From Streptomyces naganishii JCM 4654 (lineage in GTDB: Bacteria > Actinomycetota > Actinomycetes > Streptomycetales > Streptomycetaceae), in assembly GCF_014650575.1 (NCBI RefSeq), contig NZ_BMVF01000002.1, forward strand, positions 124,001 to 188,000: a DNA stretch of 64,000 bases, read 5' to 3'. The first letter of the stretch is position 1. The number at the start of each line of letters is the position of its first letter. Shown piece by piece: positions 50,937 to 60,280 of this stretch. The translations under genes and the position numbers were made by a program. Below the pieces are notes generated by a model. That model worked only from the letters and a program-made list of their open reading frames with translations. It did no database searches and was not told the origin of the DNA.

Positions 50937-51442
50937 GGCGCCCGGCAGCCGCGGCCGCGCTGCTCGCCGGCGCCGTCGCCGCGAGCGCCCTGCTGACCGG
51001 GTGCGGCGGCACCGCCTCGGGCGCCACCTCCGGTTCCGGGTCCGCTTCGGGTTCCGGTTCGGGCGGGAAGCCGGAGCTGTCCGTGAGCGGCGCCTACATG
51101 CCCCAGCCGGTCTCGGACTCCATGGCGGCGGGCTTCCTGGTCATCACCAACAAGGGCGGCGCCAAGGACGAACTGACCTCGGTCACCAGTCCCGACGCCG
51201 GCGACGTCACCGTGCACGAGACGGCCGGCGGCGCGATGCGGGAGGTCAGCCGCCTCGCCGTGCCCGCCCACGGCCGGCTGGTGTTCAGGAGCGGCGGCAA
51301 CCACCTGATGTTCGACCGGCTCGCGCACAAGCCCGTCCAGGGCCGCACGGTCACCGTGAAACTGCACTTCGCCGCCTCCGGTGACCTCACGGTTGAGATG
51401 CCGGTCAAGCCGGCCACGTACAACCCCGCGACCGGACACTGA
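50933..51442 (+). CDS. PCuAC copper chaperone lipoprotein
   Basis: This 169-residue protein starts at GTG 50933. The lipobox is LLTGC (about 20-24), followed by a Gly/Ser linker. The PCuAC domain holds the Met/His copper ligands: Met in GAYMPQP and DSMAAGF, the His in VHETAGGAM and the NHLMF pair. It takes Cu(I) to Sco1/CuA. Overlap with the sco1 gene and the CopCD gene 13 bp downstream define the operon. Confidence 0.92.
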   Translation: MRRPAAAAALLAGAVAASALLTGCGGTASGATSGSGSASGSGSGGKPELSVSGAYMPQPVSDSMAAGFLVITNKGGAKDELTSVTSPDAGDVTVHETAGGAMREVSRLAVPAHGRLVFRSGGNHLMFDRLAHKPVQGRTVTVKLHFAASGDLTVEMPVKPATYNPATGH

Positions 51443-51455
51443 GGGAGGCTCCATC

Positions 51456-53534
51456 TTGACGCAGACCATCACCCCCCGCGTCCGGACCCTGGTACTGCTG
51501 CTCCTGGCCGTCACCGGGATCCTCCTCGCCGGCGCCGGCCCGGCCTCCGCGCACGCCGCGCTGACCGGCAGCGACCCCCAGCAGGGGGTGGTGGTCGACA
51601 AGGCGCCCACCCAGGTGTCGCTGACCTTCTCCGAGAAGGTCGCCATGAACGACGACTCGCTGCGCGTCCTCGACCCGCAGGGCAAGCGCGTCGACACCGG
51701 GAAGCCCTCCAACATCAGCGGGACGACGTACGCCGTGCGGCTGCGCGCCGGACTGGCCAAGGGCACCTACACCGTCACCTACCAGGTGGTCTCCGCCGAC
51801 AGCCATCCGGTCGGCGGCGCCTACACCTTCTCCGTGGGCGCCCCCTCCAAGACCTCGGTCGCGGTCGGCGGGCAGGACGTGGGCGGCACAGCCGTCGGCC
51901 GGCTCTACGGGTTCGGGCGCTATCTGTCGTACGCCGGTTTCATCGTCCTGGTCGGCGGCGCCGCCTTCGTGCTGGCCTGCTGGCAGCGCGGGGCGGGTGT
52001 GCGGGCCGTGCAGCGGCTGGTCGTCTCCGGCTGGGTCACCCTCACTGCGGCCACGCTCGCGCTGCTGCTCCTGCGCGGCTCCTACACCACCTCCGGCCGA
52101 CTCGGCGACGTCCTCGACCTGAACCTCCTGGGCCAGGTGCTCCAGACCAAGACCGGCGCGGCCCTGGTCTCCCGGCTGTTGCTGCTCGCCGCGGCCGCGC
52201 TGTTCGTCGCGGTGCTCTTCGGGGCGTACGAGAAGCGCGAGGAGGAGGAGAAGCGGGACCTGACCTTCGGGCTCGCGATCGGCGGTGTCGTGGTCGCCGC
52301 CGGGCTCGCGGCGAGCTGGGCGATGGCCGAGCACGCCTCCACGGGACTCCAGCCGGGCATCGCCATGCCGGTCGACGTCGTCCACCTGCTGGCGGTGGCC
52401 ACCTGGCTCGGCGGGCTGGCCGCCCTCCTGGCCGGGCTGTACCGGGCGCCCGCGCGGACCCCGGTGACGACGGCGGCCGTGCGCCGCTTCTCGCGCGTCG
52501 CCTTCGGCTCGGTCGTCGCGCTCGTCGCCACCGGGATCTACCAGTCCTGGCGCCAGGTCGGCTCCTGGTCGGCCCTCACCGGCACCCGCTACGGGCAGCT
52601 GCTCCTGGTCAAGGTCGGGCTCGTGGTGGTGCTGGTCGGCATCGCCTCCGTCTCCCGCCGCTGGACCGGCCGGCTGACCGAGGCACCGGCCGCGAAGGCG
52701 GGCAAGGACGCGGCGGGCAAGGCCGCGGCGGCCAGGGAGGCCGTCAAGCAGAAGGAGCCCGCGGGCAAGGGGGCTTCGGGCGGCGGCGGTGCGCCGGGGG
52801 GCAAGGGCGCCGTGAGCGGCAAGGGGGCGGTGGCCGGCGAGGGCGCGGCCGGCGGGAAGGGTTCCGCCGGAGGCGAGGCCCCGGCCACGACCGTCGGCGG
52901 CAAGAAGTCCGGCGGCGCGGCCAAGGCGGCGGGCGGCGACTCGCGGCGGGCCGCCCAGCTCGCCCGGCAGCGTGCCGCCGTGGACGCGACTCGCCGGAAG
53001 CGGCTGCGCGACGCCGATTCCGGCCGGTCCGGGCTGCGCCGCTCCGTGCTGGCCGAGGCCGGTGTCGCCGTCGTCCTGCTCGCCGTCACCACCGTGCTGA
53101 CGCAGACCGAGCCGGGCCGCACGGAGGAGGAGGCCAAGGCGGCCACCTCGTCCTCGTCGTCCTCGTCGTCCTCCGCGTCCTCCTCCTCGTCGGGCGCGGT
53201 CACCCTGGACATGCCCTTCGACACCGGCGGCCAGAACGGCAAGGGCGTCGTACGGCTCGACATCGACCCCGCGCGCGTGGGCGGCAACGAGATGCACGTC
53301 TACGTCCAGCGGCCCGACGGGCGGCCCTTCGACATCCCCGAGGTCAAGATCGCCTTCACCCTCACGGCGAAGAAGATCGGCCCGCTGCCGGTGGCGCCCG
53401 ACCGCATCACCACCGGGCACTGGGCCGCGAGCCGGGTGCAGATCCCCATGGCGGGCGACTGGAAGATCGCCGTGACCGTGCGGACCTCCGACATCGACCA
53501 GACGACCGTCACCAAGAACGCGCAGATCGGCTGA
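51456..53534 (+). CDS. CopC-CopD fusion copper transport protein
   Basis: This 692-residue protein starts at TTG 51456, with GAGGGAGG 7 nt upstream. A signal peptide ends at ASAHA, leaving the CopC N-terminal His; the CopC domain is about 33-128 (Cu ligand region DSHPVGG). Eight membrane helices of CopD follow (about 150-410). An odd Gly/Lys/Ala-rich low-complexity loop (about 412-520) leads to another helix (about 530-550), a Ser run and a C-terminal extracellular beta domain (about 580-690, GKGVVRLDIDPARVGGNEMHVYV). It imports or exports copper. Confidence 0.88.
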   Translation: MTQTITPRVRTLVLLLLAVTGILLAGAGPASAHAALTGSDPQQGVVVDKAPTQVSLTFSEKVAMNDDSLRVLDPQGKRVDTGKPSNISGTTYAVRLRAGLAKGTYTVTYQVVSADSHPVGGAYTFSVGAPSKTSVAVGGQDVGGTAVGRLYGFGRYLSYAGFIVLVGGAAFVLACWQRGAGVRAVQRLVVSGWVTLTAATLALLLLRGSYTTSGRLGDVLDLNLLGQVLQTKTGAALVSRLLLLAAAALFVAVLFGAYEKREEEEKRDLTFGLAIGGVVVAAGLAASWAMAEHASTGLQPGIAMPVDVVHLLAVATWLGGLAALLAGLYRAPARTPVTTAAVRRFSRVAFGSVVALVATGIYQSWRQVGSWSALTGTRYGQLLLVKVGLVVVLVGIASVSRRWTGRLTEAPAAKAGKDAAGKAAAAREAVKQKEPAGKGASGGGGAPGGKGAVSGKGAVAGEGAAGGKGSAGGEAPATTVGGKKSGGAAKAAGGDSRRAAQLARQRAAVDATRRKRLRDADSGRSGLRRSVLAEAGVAVVLLAVTTVLTQTEPGRTEEEAKAATSSSSSSSSSASSSSSGAVTLDMPFDTGGQNGKGVVRLDIDPARVGGNEMHVYVQRPDGRPFDIPEVKIAFTLTAKKIGPLPVAPDRITTGHWAASRVQIPMAGDWKIAVTVRTSDIDQTTVTKNAQIG

Positions 53535-53542
53535 GCACCGCC

Positions 53543-54829
53543 ATGACCGACCAGTCCACCCCGGCCGTCTCCTCCTCCCCCGTGCCCCGCCAGTCCGGGG
53601 GCGGCGACTCCGCGCGGGCGGGTGTGTCGCGCCGGCGGCTGCTGGGCACCGCCGGCGCCACCGGGCTCGTCCTCGGCGCGGCGGGCGCGGCCGCGGGGTA
53701 CGCGAGCGCGCCCGCGGGGGCCACCCCGCTCACCTCGCTCGGCGCCGGCCGGGCGATGTTTCACGGGAAACATCAGCCCGGCATCACCGACCCCCTCCAG
53801 TCCTGCGGGCATCTCATCGCCTTCGACCTGGCGGCGGGCGCGGGCCGCAAGGAGGCCGCCGCGCTGCTGCGCCGCTGGTCGGCGACGGCCGAGCACCTGA
53901 TGGCGGGCGAGCCGGCCCCGCACGGCGACACCGGCGTCGCCCGCGATGCCGGCCCCTCCTCCCTGACCCTCACCTTCGGCTTCGGCCGGACCTTCTTCGA
54001 CCGCACCGGCCTCCAGGGGCAGCGGCCCGCCGCCCTCGACCCGCTGCCGGACTTCTCCTCCGACCACCTCGACAAGTCCCGCAGCGAGGGCGATCTGTGG
54101 GTGCAGATCGGCGCCGACGACGCGCTGGTCGCCTTCCACGCCCTGCGCGCGGTGCAGAAGGACGCCGGAAGCGCCGCCCGGGTGCGCTGGCAGATGAACG
54201 GCTTCAACCGCTCGCCGGGCGCCACCGCCCACCCCATGACGGCCCGCAACCTGATGGGCCAGATCGACGGCACCCGCAACCCCAAGCCCTCGGACGCCGA
54301 CTTCAACAAGCGGATCTTCGTGCCCGCCGCCGGTGAGCCCGCCTGGATGGCGGGCGGCTCCTACGCCGTCGTACGCCGGATCCGCATGCTCCTGGACGAC
54401 TGGGAGAAGCTCTCCCTCACCCAGCAGGAGAACGTCATCGGCCGCCGCAAGGCCGACGGCGCCCCGCTGAGCGGCGGCACCGAGACCACCGCGATGGACC
54501 TGGAGAAGACCGGCGCGGACGGCTCCTACGTCATCCCGGTCAACGCCCACGCCCGCATCACGCGCCCCGACCAGAACGGCGGCGCCGCCATGGTCCGCCG
54601 CCCCTTCTCCTACCACGACGGCTTCGACGCGGACGGCGCCCCCGACGCGGGCCTGCTGTTCATCTGCTGGCAGGCCGACCCGCTGCGCGGCTTCGTGCCG
54701 GTGCAGCGCAAGCTCGACCGCGGCGACGCGCTCTCGCAGTACATCCGGCACGAGGCGAGCGGCCTGTTCGCGGTGCCCGGCGGTGCGGCGAAGGGCGAGT
54801 ACGTGGGCCAGCGGCTCCTGGAGGGGTGA
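53543..54829 (+). CDS. DyP-type heme peroxidase, Tat-exported
   Basis: This 428-residue protein has a twin-arginine signal SRRRLLGTAGATGLVLGAAG (about 31-50). The DyP motif G-x-x-D-G lies in MGQIDGTRNP; a conserved heme-ligand His and a late Arg region are present. Homologues are EfeB (iron/heme related) and the DtpA protein of Streptomyces, which acts with the copper chaperones in development. Its position directly after PCuAC-CopCD supports the second role. Confidence 0.9.
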   Translation: MTDQSTPAVSSSPVPRQSGGGDSARAGVSRRRLLGTAGATGLVLGAAGAAAGYASAPAGATPLTSLGAGRAMFHGKHQPGITDPLQSCGHLIAFDLAAGAGRKEAAALLRRWSATAEHLMAGEPAPHGDTGVARDAGPSSLTLTFGFGRTFFDRTGLQGQRPAALDPLPDFSSDHLDKSRSEGDLWVQIGADDALVAFHALRAVQKDAGSAARVRWQMNGFNRSPGATAHPMTARNLMGQIDGTRNPKPSDADFNKRIFVPAAGEPAWMAGGSYAVVRRIRMLLDDWEKLSLTQQENVIGRRKADGAPLSGGTETTAMDLEKTGADGSYVIPVNAHARITRPDQNGGAAMVRRPFSYHDGFDADGAPDAGLLFICWQADPLRGFVPVQRKLDRGDALSQYIRHEASGLFAVPGGAAKGEYVGQRLLEG

Positions 54830-54939
54830 GCACGCGGGAGCGAGCGGGGAAAGGCGGCCAGGGGTGAGCGGGAAGGGGTGAGCGGGGAGGGTGCGCACCG
54901 CGCGGACGGCCATGCCCGCGGTTGGCCTAGGGTGAGGTC

Positions 54940-55872
54940 ATGCCAGCGAGCTACGCGTATCTCGGCCCCGAGGGGACCTTCACCGAAGTCGCCCTGCGCA
55001 CGCTTCCCGAGACGGCCACCCGGGAGCTGATCCCGTACGTGTCCGTGCAGTCCGCGCTGGACGCGGTCCGCGCCGGTGACGCCGAGGCCGCGTTCGTGCC
55101 GATCGAGAACTCCGTCGAGGGCGGGATCACCACCACCCTGGACGAGCTGGTCGCGGGCGAGCCGCTGATGATCTACCGCGAGGTGCTGCTGTCGATCACC
55201 TTCGCCCTGCTGGTGCGGCCCGGCACCAGGCTGTCGGACGTCAAGACGGTCACCGCCCACCCGGCGGCCCAGCCGCAGGTCCGCAACTGGCTGAAGGCGA
55301 ATCTTCCCGACGCCGTCTGGGAGTCGTCGGCCTCGAACGCGGACGGCGCCCGTCTGGTCCAGGAGGGCCGCTACGACGCCGCGTTCGCGGGCGAGTTCGC
55401 CGCCGCCCGGTACGGGCTCGAGCCGCTGGTCACCGAGATCCACGACGCGGAGAACGCGCAGACCCGGTTCGTGCTGGTCGGCCGTCCGGCCCGGCCCGCC
55501 GCGCCGAGCGGCGCCGACAAGACGTCCGTGGTGCTGTGGCAGCGCGACGACCATCCCGGGGGCCTGCGCGACCTGCTCGGCGAGTTCGCCACCCGGGGCA
55601 TCAACCTCATGCTGCTGCAGTCCCGCCCTACGGGCGCGGGGATCGGCAATTACTGCTTCTGCGTCGACGCCGAGGGCCACATCACCGACCGCCGGATGGC
55701 GGAGGCCCTGATGGGGCTGAAGCGGATCTGTTTGCAGGTGCGCTTTCTCGGTTCGTACCCGCGTGCGGGTCTCGGACCGGCGGACGTACGGCCGCCGCTG
55801 GCCGGCACCTCGGACGAGGAGTTCGTGGCGGCGGCGGACTGGGTGGCCCGCTGCCAGGACGGACGTTTCTGA
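54940..55872 (+). CDS. pheA: Prephenate dehydratase
   Basis: This 310-residue protein makes phenylpyruvate from prephenate in phenylalanine synthesis. YLGPEGTFTE is the N-terminal signature; the catalytic Thr is in QTRFVLVG. A C-terminal ACT domain (about 190-275; GGLRDLLGEFATRGINLMLLQSRP in parts) binds phenylalanine for feedback control. TAGGGT ends six bases before the ATG, a leaderless-type promoter, although GGTGAGG could also serve as ribosome site. Confidence 0.95.
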   Translation: MPASYAYLGPEGTFTEVALRTLPETATRELIPYVSVQSALDAVRAGDAEAAFVPIENSVEGGITTTLDELVAGEPLMIYREVLLSITFALLVRPGTRLSDVKTVTAHPAAQPQVRNWLKANLPDAVWESSASNADGARLVQEGRYDAAFAGEFAAARYGLEPLVTEIHDAENAQTRFVLVGRPARPAAPSGADKTSVVLWQRDDHPGGLRDLLGEFATRGINLMLLQSRPTGAGIGNYCFCVDAEGHITDRRMAEALMGLKRICLQVRFLGSYPRAGLGPADVRPPLAGTSDEEFVAAADWVARCQDGRF

Positions 55873-55892
55873 GCCCCACCTGTGGGTCTTCG

Positions 55893-56204
55893 TTGTCCAC
55901 AGAAGTTATCCACAGGCCTGCCGGTCTACCTGGGGACAAGTCGATACGGAGGAGCGACTCGGTCGACAAATCGCCCTACGACCGGCACGCACCCCCCTCG
56001 TCGCGCAACTCACCCTTCGTCCACCTGTTTCCTTTGGTTCATCTTTTGGGGCGACCCTTTTCCACCCGAAAGTGGGGGTCAGCGCCCTTTGGGCCAGGAA
56101 TTCTTCCTTCCACTGCAGACTTCCGGAGTGATCAATTCCGACTTCCACAGATCATGCACACAGCCTGTGGATAACTTTCCACGGCGGTGGATTCCTGTGG
56201 ACAA
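55893..56204. promoter_or_regulatory. Cluster of four perfect DnaA boxes between pheA and serS
   Basis: TTGTCCACA (55893-55901) and TTATCCACA (55906-55914) lie in one direction, TGTGGATAA (56166-56174) and TGTGGACAA (56196-56204) in the other, as a facing pair of pairs. One-mismatch copies (TGGGGACAA at 55931; others near 56140) fill in. The 537-bp gap has no gene. This density is far above chance in high-GC DNA. Confidence 0.75.
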
Positions 56205-56409
56205 CCACACCGCGGCGGGCTTCCCCAAGTCCCGTTCCGCGCAAGGGAATCCAGTCAACCCCACGCCCGCGCCCTGCCTCGTTCCAGGGAGCCGGATGTG
56301 ATCTCATTGACGACACGGACGTGCGGATCAATCCCCCATAACGGTACGTAATAGGCGGTTCGGAATACCGAGTCGTGACGTGGAAGGCCGCACCGGTAGC
56401 CTTGACCGC

Positions 56410-57687
56410 GTGATTGACCTTCGCCTGCTCCGTGAGGACCCCGACCGTGTGCGCGCCTCCCAGCGTGCCCGTGGAGAGGACGTCGCGCTCGTCGACTCCC
56501 TCCTGTCTGCCGACGAGCGGCGCAGGTCGTCCGGCGTCCGCTTCGACGAACTGCGCGCCGAGCAGAAGGCGCTGGGCAAGCTCATCCCCAAGGCCTCCGG
56601 CGACGAGAAGGCGGAGCTGCTGAAGAAGGCCGGCCAGCTGGCCGCCGACGTCAAGGCGGCCGACGCCGAGCGCGACGAGGCCGACGCCCGGACGCAGGAA
56701 CTGCTGCTCCAGCTCGGCAACATCGTGCACCCCGACGTGCCCGTCGGCGGCGAGGAGGACTTCGTCACGCTGGAGACGCACGGCGAGCTCCGCGACTTCG
56801 CCGCCGAGGGCTTCGAGCCCAAGGACCACCTGGAGCTCGGCCAGCTGCTCGGCGCGATCGACGTGGAGCGCGGCGCGAAGGTCTCCGGCTCCCGCTTCTA
56901 CTTCCTCACCGGCGTCGGCGCCCTGCTGGAGCTGGCGCTGGTGAACGCGGCGATCGCCCAGGCCACCGCCGCCGGCTTCACGCCGATGCTGACCCCGGCA
57001 CTGGTCCGCCCCCAGTCGATGGCGGGCACCGGCTTCCTCGGCCAGGCCGCCCAGGACGTCTACCACCTCGACAAGGACGACCTGTACCTGGTCGGCACCT
57101 CGGAGGTGCCGCTGGCGGCCTACCACATGGACGAGATCCTCGACGCCGAGCGCCTGCCGCTGCGCTACGCGGGCTTCTCGCCGTGCTTCCGCCGCGAGGC
57201 CGGCTCGCACGGCAAGGACACCCGCGGCATCTTCCGCGTGCACCAGTTCGACAAGGTGGAGATGTTCTCCTACGTGCGGCCCGAGGAGTCGCAGGAGGAG
57301 CACCGCCGGCTGCTGGCGTGGGAGAAGCAGTGGCTGACCTCGCTGGAACTGCCGTTCAGGGTCATCGACGTCGCCACCGGTGACCTCGGCTCCTCCGCCT
57401 CGCGCAAGTTCGACTGCGAGGCGTGGATCCCGACCCAGGGCAAGTACCGCGAGCTGACGTCCACCTCCGACTGCACCGAGTACCAGTCCCGCCGGCTGTC
57501 CATCCGGTTCCGCGAGGGCAAGACGGTCCGCCCGCTGGCCACGCTCAACGGCACCCTGTGCGCCGTGCCCCGCACCATCGTCGCCATCCTGGAGAACCAC
57601 CAGCAGGCCGACGGTTCCGTGCGCGTGCCCGAGGTGCTGCGTCCCTACCTCGGCGGCCGGGAGGTCCTGGAGCCGGTGGCCAAGTGA
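56410..57687 (+). CDS. serS: Seryl-tRNA synthetase
   Basis: This 425-residue protein has the N-terminal coiled-coil arm (about 25-105) that grips the long variable arm of tRNA-Ser, then the class II core with motif 2 [21 protein letters not shown] and motif 3 [19 protein letters not shown]. It charges all serine tRNAs, including the tRNA-Ser genes in this window. The start is GTG 56410, seven bases after TAGCCT, so the message is probably leaderless. The HAD gene overlaps its stop by 4 bp. Confidence 0.97.
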   Translation: MIDLRLLREDPDRVRASQRARGEDVALVDSLLSADERRRSSGVRFDELRAEQKALGKLIPKASGDEKAELLKKAGQLAADVKAADAERDEADARTQELLLQLGNIVHPDVPVGGEEDFVTLETHGELRDFAAEGFEPKDHLELGQLLGAIDVERGAKVSGSRFYFLTGVGALLELALVNAAIAQATAAGFTPMLTPALVRPQSMAGTGFLGQAAQDVYHLDKDDLYLVGTSEVPLAAYHMDEILDAERLPLRYAGFSPCFRREAGSHGKDTRGIFRVHQFDKVEMFSYVRPEESQEEHRRLLAWEKQWLTSLELPFRVIDVATGDLGSSASRKFDCEAWIPTQGKYRELTSTSDCTEYQSRRLSIRFREGKTVRPLATLNGTLCAVPRTIVAILENHQQADGSVRVPEVLRPYLGGREVLEPVAK

Positions 57688-58520
57688 CCGCCACGGTGCC
57701 CGCGCCCGCCGGTGAGGCGACCGGGGGCTTCCCCTTCACGCTGGTCGCGACCGACCTCGACGGCACGCTCCTGCGCTCCGACGGGTCGGTCTCCCGGCGC
57801 ACCCGTGAGGCACTGGCCGCGGCCACCGCGGCCGGCGCCGCGCACATCGTGGTCACGGGCCGCGCGGTGCCCTGGACCCGGCACATCCTCGACGACCTCG
57901 GCTACCGGGGCCTCGCGGTCTGCGGCCAGGGCGCCCAGGTGTACGACGCCGGCGAGCACCGCCTGCTGACCTCGGTGACCCTGGACCGGAAGGTGGCCGC
58001 GGTCGCCCTGGCCAAGATCGAGGCCGAGACCGGCCCGCTGCGTCTGGCGGCGAGCCGTGACGGGCTGGACGGCGAGGTGCTGGTCGGGCCGGGCTACCGG
58101 GTCGGGGGCCCGCTCCCGGCGACGCCGTTCACCGACGTGGCCGACCTGTGGAGCGCCCCCCTCAACAAGATCTACATCCAGCATCCGGCTCTCACGGACG
58201 ACGAACTGGCCGACGTGGCCCGCCGCAGCGCCGGCGGCCTGGTGTCGGTCACCATGGCCGGCGAGGGCATAGTCGAACTGCTGCCGCTCGGCCTGTCGAA
58301 GGCGACGGGCCTGTCGCTGGCGGCCCGGCGGCTGGGCGCGAAGGCGTCCGGCACGGTCGCCTTCGGCGACATGCCCAACGACGTCCCGATGTTCGCCTGG
58401 GCGGCCCACGGCGTCGCCATGGCCAACGCCCACGAGGAGCTGAGGGCGGTCGCCGACGAGGTCACCGCGTCCAACGAGGACGACGGCATCGCGGTGGTCC
58501 TGGAGCGGTTGCTCGGCTGA
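57684..58520 (+). CDS. HAD-family (Cof-type) phosphatase
   Basis: This 278-residue protein starts at GTG 57684 (GTGA overlap with serS). Motif I is ATDLDGTLL (about 22-30), motif II HIVVTGR, motif III Lys in GLSKATGL, motif [15 protein letters not shown]2-type cap lies between. It is a cytoplasmic phosphatase of sugar or nucleotide phosphates; the substrate is unknown. It is coupled to serS in Streptomyces. Confidence 0.9.
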   Translation: MTATVPAPAGEATGGFPFTLVATDLDGTLLRSDGSVSRRTREALAAATAAGAAHIVVTGRAVPWTRHILDDLGYRGLAVCGQGAQVYDAGEHRLLTSVTLDRKVAAVALAKIEAETGPLRLAASRDGLDGEVLVGPGYRVGGPLPATPFTDVADLWSAPLNKIYIQHPALTDDELADVARRSAGGLVSVTMAGEGIVELLPLGLSKATGLSLAARRLGAKASGTVAFGDMPNDVPMFAWAAHGVAMANAHEELRAVADEVTASNEDDGIAVVLERLLG

Positions 58521-58589
58521 GGGCCGGCCGGGCCCTAGGCTACGGCCTCTCTTCCGGATCTTGCCGCCGGTCGCGGGGTCTGGCACGCA

Positions 58590-58681
58590 CTCCCCCAAGC
58601 TCTTCGAGCAGGGGGACCCCCAGCGGCGTTGTCGTCACTCGCCGACTCCCCCAAGCTCTTGACGAGCAAGGGGGGACCCCC
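58590..58681. repeat. Two copies of a dispersed hairpin repeat
   Basis: CTCCCCCAAGCTCTT followed by CGAGCAGGGGGACCCCC (58590-58621) recurs at 58646-58681 with a GA and GG insertion, 56 bp apart. Each half can fold (CCCCC...GGGGG around AAGCTCTTCGAGCA). The same kind of element is common between Streptomyces genes and may act as a terminator for the HAD gene. Confidence 0.7.
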
Positions 58682-58809
58682 ATCGTGTCGACTCCCTCCT
58701 CCGCCTTGCAGCTGCACGCACCAGACCCCGCTCGAGTCGGCCAAGAGGTGAGGTGACTCGGGGCCGGCCTGATCCGGAAGAAAGACCCTAGCCCTGAGCG
58801 GGGTTGTTC

Positions 58810-58897
<88 letters not shown>

Positions 58898-59188
58898 GGG
58901 TGGGCGGCCCACGCGAGGCGAGTCGCGTGCTCGAAGCGGCCGCCCCGGGCAGTCCCGGTGCGGAAGCGGGGTCGACGGAGCGGTGGCGACTACTCCGGAG
59001 CCCGCCGCGGGCTGCCCTGCCGGGAACCCCGCGTACTGCCGTGCATGGGCATCGCCGGGCTCCTCTCCCAGAACGTGACGCCGGCTCGGCCCGGCGCTGT
59101 GGACACGACTACTGTGCCCGCGCGCCGGCCCGGGCGCCACCGAATTACCGGCCGCCCGGCCGCGTACCGCCGCGCCTCGGCCGGGCGG
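58898..59188. other. Short intergenic region
   Basis: About 290 bp between the tRNA 5' end and the small gene at 59189. It holds the tRNA promoter; no gene is seen. Confidence 0.4.
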
Positions 59189-59431
59189 TCAGTGCCGGCG
59201 CCACCTGCGCCGGCGGACCCTGCTGAAGAACCACCCGGCGGGCGGCTCGTCCGAACGCCACGGCTGCGGCTCCGGCCGCTCACGGCGCCAGCGGGCCGCG
59301 AGCATCCGGGCCCGCGCGGAGGGCTCGGCGGTCTCGGCGGCCCGTATGAAGGCGGCGTCCAGGACGACGTCGTCCCACTCGTCGCCGGGAGCGCCTCCCG
59401 CCTCGCTGCCCGGCTGCCCGTCGCCCGCCAT
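59189..59431 (-). CDS. Small conserved protein of unknown function
   Basis: This 80-residue acidic-to-basic protein reads EWDDVVLDAAFIRAAETAEPSARARMLAARWR, then RSDEPPAGWFFSRVRRRRWRR. Proteins with this pattern occur at this place, beside the ABC genes, in other Streptomyces. One helix and a Trp/Phe-containing basic tail suggest contact with nucleic acid or membrane. It follows the ABC gene at 59551 on the same strand, 119 bp downstream. Confidence 0.7.
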   Translation of the reverse strand: MAGDGQPGSEAGGAPGDEWDDVVLDAAFIRAAETAEPSARARMLAARWRRERPEPQPWRSDEPPAGWFFSRVRRRRWRRH

Positions 59432-59550
59432 CCCCGTCCTCCCGGTCGTCCGAGGTCCGCTTCGCCCGTCTGCGCCCAGTCTGACCGGGTGCGGGTGAAG
59501 CCCGCGTCAAGAGCGGGCGACTGGGCCCGCTCCCGGCGCGGGCCGGAGTC

Positions 59551-60270
59551 TCACTCCTCTCCGGCCAGGGTCAGCGACCGCAGCTTCTGTCCCGCGTACC
59601 AGGTGGCCAGCACGGTCACCGCCACGAGCAGCACCGTCGCCGTGGTCAGACTCACGTCGGAGGTGACCAGGTCCCCGCCGGCGACCCGGTGCGCCACCGC
59701 CAGCGCCCACTGCTGGATGCTCAGGGTGCGCGCCCCGGGCACCAGGGAGCCGAACAGCGCCTCCCAGACCAGCGCGTAGACGAGGCCGAAGACCACCGCG
59801 TGCCGGGACACCGTGCCCAGCAGGAGGAAGAGGGCGGCGTACGCGATGGAGGCGACCAGCGCGGCCACCGTGTAGGCCACGGCTATCCGCTGCCCGTTGC
59901 CGTTGAGGATCAGCCCGGCGATCATCGTGGGCACCGCCGAGAAGACCATGGTCACCGCGATCGCCACGATCAGCTTGGTGAAGATGATCGTCGGCCGCTT
60001 CAGCGGCTTGGACAGCAGGTAGACCACCGAGCCGTCGTCGATCTCCGGCCCGATGGCGCCGGTGCCGGCGATGACGCCGATGATCGGCACCATCGTGGCT
60101 AGGGCGAACCCGCCCAGGACGTTCACCGCGGTCTGGTCGTCCGCGCCGGTGAGGCCGCGGACCACCACGGCGATCACGATCAGCAGCAGCGGCAGCGCGC
60201 CGAGGATGAGGGCCCGGCGCCGGCCGAGCAGGGCCCGGTAGGTGAGCCGGGCGACTGTGGGGTCGTACAT
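59551..60270 (-). CDS. ABC transporter permease (ABC-2 type), pair 1
   Basis: This 239-residue protein has six membrane helices, as in short ABC-2 permeases, with the conserved GPEIDDGSVVYLLSKPLKRPTI segment (in parts) between helices 2 and 3. It is the permease of the ATPase encoded 10 bp upstream (60281-61192). The export substrate is unknown. Confidence 0.9.
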   Translation of the reverse strand: MYDPTVARLTYRALLGRRRALILGALPLLLIVIAVVVRGLTGADDQTAVNVLGGFALATMVPIIGVIAGTGAIGPEIDDGSVVYLLSKPLKRPTIIFTKLIVAIAVTMVFSAVPTMIAGLILNGNGQRIAVAYTVAALVASIAYAALFLLLGTVSRHAVVFGLVYALVWEALFGSLVPGARTLSIQQWALAVAHRVAGGDLVTSDVSLTTATVLLVAVTVLATWYAGQKLRSLTLAGEE

Positions 60271-60280
60271 CTTCGGCCTC

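Noticed and set aside
56282..56409. T-box or other riboswitch upstream of serS
   Set aside because: No T-box core sequence or terminator/antiterminator is visible, and the start looks leaderless.
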